A stretch of 12,916 bases of DNA from an uncultured Collinsella sp. (GCA_902495155.1 CABUWD010000060.1:1-12916), one strand, 5' to 3'. Shown: positions 1-6,554, counted from the stretch's first letter. Translations and numbers: made by a program. Notes: a model not told the origin generated them from the letters alone.

Positions 1-766
1 CGCTATCGATATGGGAAACACGCAGACGGCCATGGGCCTGTTTGACGGAGACGAGCTGGTGCAGTCGTGGCGCATGCCCACCGACCGCTCCTATACCGCC
101 GACGAGATCCACGTGCGCCTGATGGGTTTCTTTAAGATGTACGGCCTCTCGCTCGATGCGGTCGATGCGATCGCATTTGCGGGCGTGGTGCCGCAGCTCT
201 CGCGCGAGTGGCACGCCGTGGCCGACCGCATCGCGGCGGATGCCATCGTCATCGGGCCGCAGACGGCTGCCGTGACCAAGCTGCGCGCGGCGCGCCCCCA
301 AGCCGTAGGTGCCGACCGCGTCGCCAACGCCGTTGCGGCCGAGACTTTCTACGGCGCGCCGGCAATCGTGGTGGACTTTGGCACCGCGACCAATATCGAC
401 GTCATCGATGAGGACGGTTATTACATTGGCGGGGCGATTGCGCCGGGCATCCGCATCTCCATGGACGCGCTTGCCGCCCGTGCCGCCAAGCTCGCCAGCG
501 TGCCGCTCGAGGCGCCCGAACACGCCATCGGTCGCGACACCGAAGAGTGCATCAAGGTCGGCGCCGTGATGGGCGCCGCCGCCATGGCCGAGGGCCTGGT
601 CACGCGCATGAAGCGCGAGCTGGGACGCGAGGATGCCACCGTTATCGCCACGGGCGGTCTCGCCGGCATTGTCGCCGATTCGACCGATGCCTTCGACGTG
701 GTCGACGGGCAACTCACCATCAAGGGCATCTGCGAAATCTACCGCCGCATGCAGGAGCTGGGATAG
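1..766 (+). CDS. coaX: Type III pantothenate kinase, 5' end cut by window edge
   Basis: The product phosphorylates pantothenate with ATP, the first step of coenzyme A synthesis, in the cytosol. The reading frame is open from base 2. The visible protein begins Ala-Ile-Asp-Met-Gly-Asn-Thr, the DxGNT phosphate-binding motif of this ASKHA-fold family. The ATG at base 11 is therefore an internal methionine, and only the first few residues are missing. Further family motifs are GADRVAN (bases 308-328, with the conserved Asp), VDFGTAT (371-391), GGAIAPGI (about 428-451) and ATGGLAG near the C-terminus. The visible length of 254 residues fits the usual 250-260. The gene converges on the ATPase gene, and a palindromic repeat with a T-run follows its stop. 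Identification is by motif recognition and is firm. Type III enzymes are known to need a monovalent cation and to resist CoA feedback; that is family knowledge, not visible here. Confidence 0.93.
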   Translation, partial: AIDMGNTQTAMGLFDGDELVQSWRMPTDRSYTADEIHVRLMGFFKMYGLSLDAVDAIAFAGVVPQLSREWHAVADRIAADAIVIGPQTAAVTKLRAARPQAVGADRVANAVAAETFYGAPAIVVDFGTATNIDVIDEDGYYIGGAIAPGIRISMDALAARAAKLASVPLEAPEHAIGRDTEECIKVGAVMGAAAMAEGLVTRMKRELGREDATVIATGGLAGIVADSTDAFDVVDGQLTIKGICEIYRRMQELG

Positions 767-798
767 AGTAAACGCCAGGTCGCAGCAACCAGCCGCCA

Positions 799-845
799 AT
801 CCTATTCCTCAAAATCGAAAATTTTTCAGTTTTGAGGAATAGGAT
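799..845 (+). repeat. Palindromic repeat, copy 1 (extended arms)
   Basis: This is a perfect inverted repeat with 16-base arms, ATCCTATTCCTCAAAA (799-814) and its complement (830-845), around the 15-base loop TCGAAAATTTTTCAG. The inner 13 bases of each arm are identical to those of copies 2 and 3, and the loop differs by one base (T instead of A at its first position). It starts 32 bases after the coaX stop and ends 6 bases beyond the ATPase stop, so it fills the convergent gap. The loop contains a smaller near-palindrome, GAAAATTTTTC. Confidence 0.9.
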
Positions 846-850
846 TTTTT
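799..850 (+). terminator. Probable intrinsic terminator of coaX formed by repeat copy 1
   Basis: The 16-bp stem of repeat copy 1 runs straight into six T residues (845-850) on the plus strand, as expected of a rho-independent terminator for coaX. The minus-strand side has no T-run, so any effect on the ATPase transcript would come from the stem alone. The stem is A/T-rich compared with typical terminators in G+C-rich genomes. Terminator function is inferred from shape. Confidence 0.6.
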
Positions 851-851
851 G

Positions 852-2048
852 CTAAGCCTCGCCGCACAACCACCTCGCCAGGTCCACGATCTGCACCCCA
901 TCGCGATCCGTGGCCTCGTGATGCGTGCGGGCGAGAATCATCTTGGGATACGCATCGCCAATGCTCAGCAGTGGCGAAATCTCGCGTTCAAACGTCTTAT
1001 CCGAGCTGATGTCGTCGCTCACCTGAATGTAGAGCTTCTCGCTTCGCTTGATTGCTACAAAGTCTATTTCCTTTTTATAGAGCACACCGACGTATACCTC
1101 GTATCCGCGGCGCAGTAGCTCGATGGCCACCATGTTCTCGTATACGCGTCCCCAGTCCATATCACGTGTACCGAGCAGTGCGTATTTGAACGCGTGGTCT
1201 GCCAGGTAATATTTCTCGCCGCTCTTGAGGTATTTTTTGCCGCGAATGTCGTACCGGCGAACTTTATAGAAGGCAAACGCATCGCACAGGTACCCCATGT
1301 ACGTGCCGACCGTCTTGTTCGTAATCTTTAGCCCATCCGCATTTAATGCATCAGTAATGTTGCGTGCCGACGTAATGTTGGAAACGTTGTCCATCATGTA
1401 ATCGGCAATGCGCAGCAGCGCCGATTCGTTTCTCACGTTATGCCGCTGCACGATATCCCTCACGATGAGCGTTTTAAAGACATTGGAGAGATATTGATAG
1501 CGCTGCTCCTGCAGTGGATAAGGGTAAGAGCCGGACATACCGCCGGTTCTCGCGTACTCATCGAAGTCGCGGTCGACATCGCCCTCGTCGCCATAGAGAC
1601 GATACTCCTCAAACGAGAATGGGAAAACCTCGATCTCGAACGTACGCCCCGTAAAGAGCGTCGACAGATCGCTCGACAGCAAAAAGGCGTTCGATCCGGT
1701 AATGAAAATGTCGTACTGCTCGGATGCATGGAGGCTGTTGATCGCGCGTTCAAAGCCGTCGCACATCTGAACCTCATCGATAAGCAGGAAGTTTTGCTTG
1801 TCGGACACTCGATGCTCTTTTACATAGGCGAGCAGGGCATGATATTCGAGCAGGTCCTCGAACTCGTCGAGGTTGTAATTGATATGGATGACATTCGAAT
1901 TGGACAGATTTGCCTCCACGTAATCGCGGAGGGCCTCGAGCAATTTTGACTTACCGCCACGGCGAATGCCCGTTATGACCTTGATGTCCGGCACGCCAAT
2001 AAGGCTCGTCAACATGTCCATGTATGACGTTCTATTGATGAGTTTCAT
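852..2048 (-). CDS. AAA ATPase with C-terminal DUF4143 domain
   Basis: This 398-residue protein has the architecture of the widespread, poorly understood AAA_14/DUF4143 family. The Walker A motif is GIRRGGKS (residues 27-34), Walker B is FLLIDEVQ (87-94), and a sensor-like TGSNAFLL lies at 117-124. The C-terminal third resembles a PD-(D/E)XK nuclease fold, with YEN near 303-305 and EIDF at 327-330. At the strand where many nucleases have E-x-K it has IQVS (341-344), so nuclease activity is doubtful. There is no signal peptide or membrane segment. The start is supported by GGGAGG six bases upstream of the ATG. Three 60-base samples gave 42-52% G+C against 60-68% in neighbouring genes, suggesting recent acquisition. 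The gene is bracketed by copies of one palindromic repeat and lies downstream of the biotin-ligase-like gene on the same strand. Its substrate and role are unknown; members have been discussed as regulators or defence-related proteins without firm proof. Confidence 0.85.
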   Translation of the reverse strand: MKLINRTSYMDMLTSLIGVPDIKVITGIRRGGKSKLLEALRDYVEANLSNSNVIHINYNLDEFEDLLEYHALLAYVKEHRVSDKQNFLLIDEVQMCDGFERAINSLHASEQYDIFITGSNAFLLSSDLSTLFTGRTFEIEVFPFSFEEYRLYGDEGDVDRDFDEYARTGGMSGSYPYPLQEQRYQYLSNVFKTLIVRDIVQRHNVRNESALLRIADYMMDNVSNITSARNITDALNADGLKITNKTVGTYMGYLCDAFAFYKVRRYDIRGKKYLKSGEKYYLADHAFKYALLGTRDMDWGRVYENMVAIELLRRGYEVYVGVLYKKEIDFVAIKRSEKLYIQVSDDISSDKTFEREISPLLSIGDAYPKMILARTHHEATDRDGVQIVDLARWLCGEA

Positions 2049-2074
2049 TGGCGCCTCCCTGCGGTCTTTTATCG

Positions 2075-2115
2075 CTATTCCTCAAAAACGAAAATTTTTC
2101 AGTTTTGAGGAATAG
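2075..2115 (+). repeat. Palindromic repeat, copy 2
   Basis: Perfect 13-base arms, CTATTCCTCAAAA (2075-2087) and its complement (2103-2115), flank the asymmetric loop ACGAAAATTTTTCAG. It is identical over all 41 bases to copy 3 and lies in the same orientation as copies 1 and 3. It sits 26 bases upstream of the ATPase start codon, just before its ribosome-binding site, so it would fall in the ATPase leader if transcription starts upstream. Confidence 0.92.
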
Positions 2116-2126
2116 GCTCTGCAACG

Positions 2127-2132
2127 AATATA
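2127..2132 (-). promoter_or_regulatory. Possible -10 box for the ATPase gene
   Basis: On the minus strand TATATT lies between repeat copies 3 and 2, in a short A/T-rich stretch. A start about seven bases downstream would place the whole copy 2 hairpin at the very 5' end of the ATPase message. No convincing -35 box stands 16-18 bases upstream, so this is a weak call. Confidence 0.3.
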
Positions 2133-2160
2133 CCTCGCAAAAGGCCGAGCTGGCTTAATT

Positions 2161-2201
2161 CTATTCCTCAAAAACGAAAATTTTTCAGTTTTGAGGAATA
2201 G
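2161..2201 (+). repeat. Palindromic repeat, copy 3
   Basis: It is identical over 41 bases to copy 2: 13-base arms CTATTCCTCAAAA (2161-2173) and its complement (2189-2201) with the loop ACGAAAATTTTTCAG. Start-to-start spacing from copy 2 is 86 bases. The flanks of the two copies differ, so the shared unit ends sharply at the arm ends. Confidence 0.92.
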
Positions 2202-2235
2202 AGCGCTGGCAACCCCATTCCCCAGATAGGCGAGA

Positions 2236-2261
2236 CCCTCCCCGGCACAGGCCGAAGAGGG
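2236..2261 (-). terminator. Hairpin after the biotin-ligase-like gene
   Basis: Read on the minus strand, CCCTCTTCGGC, the loop CTGT and GCCGGGGAGGG form an 11-bp stem with two G-U pairs, about 40 bases past the stop of the biotin-ligase-like gene. No T-run follows, so it may be a weak or factor-assisted terminator, or only a stabilising 3' structure. It separates the folate block from the repeat-bracketed ATPase. Confidence 0.45.
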
Positions 2262-2301
2262 CTTCGTTGTCATCGTTATCTTTGAGCGCGGGCGCCTCGC
2301 G

Positions 2302-3003
2302 TTACAGCCCGCGAATGCGCACGGCCTCGGGCGGAAACTCCTGCTCGCCGGCGTCGGTCTTAATGGTCGCGCGGCCCCAGATGTCCAGGCCCGCAAACAC
2401 GCCGACCGCAAGCGGCAAGCCATTGGGCGACACCGCCGCAACTTGGCGGCCGAGCAGCGGCACCATGTCGAAGTACTCGCCCAGCACGGGAGCCAGCGGA
2501 CCGGCAGCACCCTGTGGCGTGTTGGCGACAACCGCCCAGGCGTCCACGCGGGTCAACACGGCGGTGGCCAATGCCTCGACCAGCGCTTCGTCAGCCACAT
2601 CCACGCCAAGCTCGCCCAGCGCCGCGCGCTCAATATCCACCGTCACGGCACCGAACATGCCCGCGGCACCGGCGCCACCGTTGCTGGCGACGCGTGCAAA
2701 CGACGTCTCAAACGCGGGCGCGCCGCACACAATATCGCTCGGCCACTGAATACCAACCTTGCCGGCAAGGCCCAGGCCCGGCGTCGACGTCGTGCCCACA
2801 AGCGCGTCCATCATGCCCATCGCCGCCACAAACGGCAGGCCGTGGAAGGCGTGCATGTTCACGTCGGGGCGAACGACCAGCGAAAATGCCAACGATGTGT
2901 CGCCGGCACTCCAGGCGCACCAACCCGCAGACATGCCCTCGCGGCCCGCGTCACGCGCCGCGTCGAGCTCGGTACCGGCGGTAACAGCATTCATGTCGAT
3001 CAT
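2302..3003 (-). CDS. Biotin--protein ligase-like protein, catalytic motifs degenerate
   Basis: This 233-residue protein resembles the catalytic and C-terminal domains of biotin--[acetyl-CoA-carboxylase] ligase (BirA), which joins biotin to carboxylases via biotinyl-AMP. Supporting stretches are TSLAFSLVVRP (36-46), like the strand after the ligase loop, GIQWPSDIV (84-92), like the KWPND motif, and a C-terminal part with GRQVAAVSPNGLPLAVGVFAG (185-205) like the small beta-barrel. The glycine/arginine-rich GRGRxGR biotin-binding loop is not recognisable, and the Lys of KWPND is Gln (Q86). There is no N-terminal DNA-binding domain. The start ATG directly follows the TAG of the folate fusion gene in the same frame, so the two are surely cotranscribed and coupled; a second ATG lies three codons on. 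It may be an inactive paralogue or a divergent ligase or lipoate-ligase relative. The fold is reasonably sure, the activity is not. Confidence 0.6.
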   Translation of the reverse strand: MIDMNAVTAGTELDAARDAGREGMSAGWCAWSAGDTSLAFSLVVRPDVNMHAFHGLPFVAAMGMMDALVGTTSTPGLGLAGKVGIQWPSDIVCGAPAFETSFARVASNGGAGAAGMFGAVTVDIERAALGELGVDVADEALVEALATAVLTRVDAWAVVANTPQGAAGPLAPVLGEYFDMVPLLGRQVAAVSPNGLPLAVGVFAGLDIWGRATIKTDAGEQEFPPEAVRIRGL

Positions 3004-4737
3004 CTACATACGCCCCAATTCGCCCACGATATGGCCTACGCGATCCTCGGGCTCCTTGACCTCGACGCCGTTGTAGCGGAAGAACCGCGCCGGGTCGTGC
3101 ATCAGGTCCTCGAGCGGCACCAGCACAAAGTCGCGCTCGCCGATCAGCGGATGCGGCAGACGCAGCTTCTCGCCGCCGTGGGTCTCGCCATCCATCCACA
3201 GCAGGTCCAAGTCGATGGTGCGCGGGCCGTTTACCTTGGCCTTTTTGGAGCGGTCTCGGCCCAGCTCGGCCTCAATCTTCATAAGCTCGTCAAGCAGCAC
3301 CAGCGGCGCCAGCTCGGTCTTGATCTCGATGACGGCGTTGGCAAACGCGTCCTGGCGCGTCTCGTAGGCCGGCTCGCTCTCGTAGATGCGCGAGCAGTTG
3401 GACACGCAGGTGAGCGGGATCTCGGCAATCATGTCGCGCGCAGCGCGGATGTTGTCGCAGCGATGCCCCAGGTTGGAACCCACGGCCACAAACGCGCGAC
3501 GCGGCTGCGGCTTGGCAACGGCCCAGTAACCGTTCAGGAACTGCGCAAAGCCCGCAACGTCATGCACGCGCACGATGTTGGCGCCGGCCTGGATGGCGCC
3601 CAGGCACACACCAAACGTGGCGGCATCGCGCGCGGCGGCCTCGGTCACGCCCGAGACGGCGCCCACAAAGCGCTTGCGCGACACGGCGCACATGAGCGGA
3701 TAGCCCAGCGACGCCATCTTGGCGGTCTCGCGCTGGATGACGATGTCTTCGTTGGCCGTCTTGCCAAAGCCCGGTCCGGGATCGATGCAGATACGGTCGC
3801 GCGACACGCCGGCATGGATGAGCGTGCGGGCCTGGTCGGACAGAAAGCCCATGACGCGGCGCATGATGGGCGCAGAATCGGGCAGGGTAAAGCGGCGGAG
3901 CTGCGAGGTGGGCACATAGGCTTCCTCACGGCGGGCGCTGCGGCGCATCATGGCGGCCAGGTGGTCGCTGGGCTCTGGTGCGGCTTCGGTGGCCGCGGGC
4001 ACGGCCTCGGGTGCAGCGGCGGCAGGGGCAGCCTGCTCGGCAGCCGGCGTCTCCGGCTCGTCAACAGACTCGGGCGCGGGCTCCGGTTCGCCAACCGGCA
4101 GCGAGGGCTGCACCACGCCGCCCGGAAGTTTGGCCTCAACCTTGGGCTCGCCCAGCAACTTGCCGCGACGGCGACGGGCCGGCTTCTCGGCCTCGCGCGC
4201 GGCCTCGGCAGCCGCTTCGCGTGCCTTCTCAGCAACAAACGCCGCAGCCGAGGTATCGAGCTGCACCGTCGCGTGCGTGCGTGCGGGCGCAGCGACCTCG
4301 CCGGCGTGCATCACGATGACGCCGCAGGTGCTCGTCTTAACGAACTCAACCATCTTGGGATCGGTGAAGCCCGTCACGTCGTTGACAATCGAAGCGCCGC
4401 AGCGCACAGCCGCCTTGGCAACCGCCACATGACGCGTGTCGATCGAGACAATGGCACCCTCTTTGGCGAGCGCGCGCACGACGGGCAGCACGCGACGCGC
4501 CTCCTCGTCGGGGTTGACCGGGGTAAAGCCGGGGCGCGTGGACTCGCCGCCCACGTCGATGATGTCGGCGCCAGCATCAAGCATCGCCAGGCCGTACTCG
4601 ATAGCGGCATCCTGGTCAAAGTGCTCACCGCCGTCGCTAAACGAATCGGGCGTCACGTTGAGGACGCCCATGATGCGCGGACGGTCAAAGCTGAGCTCGT
4701 ACTTTCCGCACCGCCATGTCTTGCTGTCGTTCGCCAT
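3004..4737 (-). CDS. folP-folK: Fused dihydropteroate synthase and HPPK with a long insert
   Basis: This 577-residue cytosolic protein joins two folate enzymes. The N-terminal part is dihydropteroate synthase (p-aminobenzoate plus hydroxymethyl-dihydropterin pyrophosphate): NVTPDSFSDGG at 27-37, DVGGESTRPG at 61-70, DTR at 100-102, ND at 119-120, VMH at 142-144, DPGPGFGKT at 319-327, SRKRF at 353-357 and RVHD at 390-393. The C-terminal part, from about 415, is HPPK (pyrophosphorylation of hydroxymethyl-dihydropterin): AVGSNLG at 418-424, GPRTIDLDLL at 504-513 and LPHP at 527-530. Between VMH and IMRRVMGFL is a segment of about 140 residues rich in Ala, Pro, Glu and Arg that ordinary synthases lack. 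The start at 4737 is chosen because AGGAGG stands exactly six bases before it; an ATG two codons upstream touches the AGGAGG. The enzyme that acts first in the two-step route is C-terminal. It precedes the biotin-ligase-like gene with no gap. Confidence 0.93.
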   Translation of the reverse strand: MANDSKTWRCGKYELSFDRPRIMGVLNVTPDSFSDGGEHFDQDAAIEYGLAMLDAGADIIDVGGESTRPGFTPVNPDEEARRVLPVVRALAKEGAIVSIDTRHVAVAKAAVRCGASIVNDVTGFTDPKMVEFVKTSTCGVIVMHAGEVAAPARTHATVQLDTSAAAFVAEKAREAAAEAAREAEKPARRRRGKLLGEPKVEAKLPGGVVQPSLPVGEPEPAPESVDEPETPAAEQAAPAAAAPEAVPAATEAAPEPSDHLAAMMRRSARREEAYVPTSQLRRFTLPDSAPIMRRVMGFLSDQARTLIHAGVSRDRICIDPGPGFGKTANEDIVIQRETAKMASLGYPLMCAVSRKRFVGAVSGVTEAAARDAATFGVCLGAIQAGANIVRVHDVAGFAQFLNGYWAVAKPQPRRAFVAVGSNLGHRCDNIRAARDMIAEIPLTCVSNCSRIYESEPAYETRQDAFANAVIEIKTELAPLVLLDELMKIEAELGRDRSKKAKVNGPRTIDLDLLWMDGETHGGEKLRLPHPLIGERDFVLVPLEDLMHDPARFFRYNGVEVKEPEDRVGHIVGELGRM

Positions 4738-4811
4738 GAACATCCTCCTAAAATGCCCGCGCCGCCGCGCTCGGGCGCTGGCGGCGGGGTCGCTTTGCAA
4801 TCAGTCTTTCT

Positions 4812-4842
4812 ATTGTATCCGCGCGCGCGGGCTAGAACGCAA
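4812..4842 (-). promoter_or_regulatory. Candidate promoter for the folate fusion gene
   Basis: On the minus strand TTGCGT (4837-4842) and TACAAT (4812-4817) stand 19 bases apart, a little wide for a standard sigma-70-type promoter. The -35 overlaps the end of the Sir2 gene. It would give a leader of about 68 bases before the folate gene. Read-through from the Sir2 gene is the alternative. Confidence 0.3.
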
Positions 4843-5584
4843 ACGCGGCCGCGATGTCGCAAGAAATCAGCAGGTCGGCATTTGCATCCTGATCGGTAGG
4901 CGCCAAATTGCAAATGGCCAGCGTATCGCCAGTAAAGCAACGCGTGAGGCCCGCCGCCGGATACACCACGAGCGAGGTTCCGCCCACGACGAGGGCGTCG
5001 GCTGCGGCGATGGCAGTAACGGCGCCGGTAAGCACACGCTCATCAAGCGGCTCTTCGTAGAGGACCACATCGGGCTTGATGCGACCGCCGCACGCAGGGC
5101 ACACGGGCACGCCCGCGGCATCCTCGTGCTCGCGCGCGCAAATCCACTCGGCGCTATAGACCGCGCCGCACGACTGGCAAATGTTGCGATGGACCGATCC
5201 GTGCAACTCAAACACTCGCTGTGAGCCGGCCATCTGATGCAGGCCGTCGATATTTTGTGTCACCACGGCATTTAGCTTGCCGGCGCGCTCCAGCTCGGCC
5301 AGCTTGGTGTGGCAGCGGTTGGGCTTGGCGCCAAGCGCGATCATCTTGGTGCGGTAAAAGTCGAAGAACTCCGCCGGATGCGCCTCGTAAAAGCTATGCG
5401 ACAGCATGGTCTCGGGCGGATAGGCAAACTGCTGGTGATACAGGCCGTCCACGCTACGGAAATCGGGGATGCCACTTGCCGTGGAAACACCAGCGCCGCC
5501 AAAGAAGACCACGCGCTTGTGGGTGTCAAACAGATCCGCCAGCGCGGCGGAGGCCTGCCTGGGGTCCGATATTGCCTGAGTCAT
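4832..5584 (-). CDS. Sir2-family NAD-dependent protein deacylase
   Basis: The 250-residue product belongs to the sirtuins, which remove acetyl or other acyl groups from lysines using NAD, releasing nicotinamide and O-acyl-ADP-ribose. Visible motifs are GAGVSTASGIPDFRS (30-44) for NAD binding, TQNID (109-113), the catalytic His128 in LHGS, a zinc site of two CxxC pairs (Cys136/139 and Cys162/165), and GTSLVVYPAAG (202-212). Length is normal for bacterial enzymes. GGAGG six bases before the ATG supports this start. It lies 94 bases upstream of the folate fusion gene on the same strand and diverges from xth, so it may head that operon. No functional tie to folate is apparent. Preference for acetyl or longer acyl groups cannot be told safely. 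Confidence 0.93.
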   Translation of the reverse strand: MTQAISDPRQASAALADLFDTHKRVVFFGGAGVSTASGIPDFRSVDGLYHQQFAYPPETMLSHSFYEAHPAEFFDFYRTKMIALGAKPNRCHTKLAELERAGKLNAVVTQNIDGLHQMAGSQRVFELHGSVHRNICQSCGAVYSAEWICAREHEDAAGVPVCPACGGRIKPDVVLYEEPLDERVLTGAVTAIAAADALVVGGTSLVVYPAAGLTRCFTGDTLAICNLAPTDQDANADLLISCDIAAAFAF

Positions 5585-5719
5585 ATGAGTCCTCCGTCCT
5601 TGTTAGTCGGGCAGCGTTGAGCGACGTTCCAGCATGCGGCCTTTAAGTCAGCATGCACGGAGCCCACCCCGCCCCTGTTGCGCTAATCTTAAGCCTGCCA
5701 ACCCCGTCGAAAGGACACC
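5585..5719. promoter_or_regulatory. Divergent control region between Sir2 and xth genes
   Basis: This 135-base gap must carry start signals for both flanking genes. No well-matched -35/-10 pair was found on either strand. Two direct copies of CAGCATGC lie at 5630-5637 and 5649-5656, 19 bases apart start to start, or about two helical turns; each contains the palindrome GCATGC. They could be a paired binding site, but this is inference. Ribosome-binding sites lie at both edges: GGAGG for Sir2 and AAAGGA for xth. Confidence 0.35.
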
Positions 5720-6538
5720 ATGCCTCAGACTTACACTTTCGCCTCGTGGAACGTCAACGGCCTGCGCGCCGTGCTCAAAAAGGACCCGAGCTTTATCCAG
5801 ATTGCGCAAGAACTCGACGTCAATATCCTGGCGCTGCAGGAGACCAAGCTGCAGGAGGGCCAGGTCGATATCGACCTGCCCGGCTATCACCAAACCTGGA
5901 GCTACGCCGAGCGCAAAGGCTATTCGGGCACCGCGGTCTTTAGCCGCCAGGAACCGCTGCGCGTGCTGCACGCCGACGCGCTGTTACCCTACGCCGGCGA
6001 GGGCGAGGCCGCCGAGCTCGTTGCCCAAGCCGCAACCGAGGGCCGCGTCTGTGCGCTCGAGTTCGACAAGTTTTGGTTTGTGGATGTCTACACGCCCAAC
6101 GCGCAAAACGAACTCGCGCGCATCGATGTGCGCATGGCCTGGGACGATGCCTATCGCGGCTTTTTGAGCGCGCTTGAGCGCGAGAGCGGCAAGCCCGTCG
6201 TAACTTGCGGCGACTTTAACGTGGCGCACGAGGAGATCGACCTTAAGAACCCCAAGTCCAACCGCGGCAACGCGGGCTTTTCGGACGAAGAACGCGGCAA
6301 GTTTACCGAGCTGCTCAACGCCGGCTTCACCGATACCTGGCGCGCGGCAAACCCCGACGTCGAGGGCGTCTACAGCTGGTGGAGCTACCGCTTTAATGCT
6401 CGCAAGAACAACGCCGGCTGGCGCATCGATTATTTCCTGGTGAGCGACGCAATCGCCGACAACGTACGCGACACCGGCATCCGCGGCGACATCTTTGGCA
6501 GCGACCACTGCCCCGTCACCCTCACGCTAGAGCTCTAG
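5720..6538 (+). CDS. xth: Exodeoxyribonuclease III (AP endonuclease family)
   Basis: This 272-residue enzyme of base excision repair cuts DNA 5' to abasic sites and trims 3' blocks and 3' ends. The metal-dependent exonuclease-endonuclease-phosphatase motifs are complete: SWNVNG (9-14, with Asn11), QETK (40-43, with Glu41), VYTPN (123-127), GDFN (164-167, with Asp165 and Asn167), WWSYRFNARKNNAGWRIDYF (220-239) and SDHCPV (261-266, with His263). Residues 91-108 form a slightly longer acidic, Ala-rich loop than in textbook members. GAAAGGACACC just before the ATG gives a good ribosome-binding site. The gene diverges from the Sir2 gene and converges on the ECF transporter operon. Confidence 0.95.
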   Translation: MPQTYTFASWNVNGLRAVLKKDPSFIQIAQELDVNILALQETKLQEGQVDIDLPGYHQTWSYAERKGYSGTAVFSRQEPLRVLHADALLPYAGEGEAAELVAQAATEGRVCALEFDKFWFVDVYTPNAQNELARIDVRMAWDDAYRGFLSALERESGKPVVTCGDFNVAHEEIDLKNPKSNRGNAGFSDEERGKFTELLNAGFTDTWRAANPDVEGVYSWWSYRFNARKNNAGWRIDYFLVSDAIADNVRDTGIRGDIFGSDHCPVTLTLEL

Positions 6539-6554
6539 CCCCAAGTAATTCCTG

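Noticed and set aside
1609..1627. Partial likeness of ATPase coding DNA to the flanking repeat (TACTCCTCAAACGAGAAT)
   Set aside because: It is explained by the codons of the FSFEEYR stretch and lacks the second arm; probably chance.
799..2201. CRISPR array from the three repeats
   Set aside because: Only three copies, irregular spacing (about 1.3 kb and 86 bases), no spacer-size regularity and no cas genes.
2082..2531. 149-codon minus-strand frame overlapping the ligase-like gene and repeats 2 and 3
   Set aside because: It would translate straight through the palindromes and is Arg/Pro-rich; no ribosome-binding site or motif supports it.
2443..4899. 818-codon open frame on the plus strand
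   Set aside because: It lies antisense to the folate and ligase-like genes, is rich in Arg, His and Ala, and has no family motifs; it is a by-product of high G+C content.
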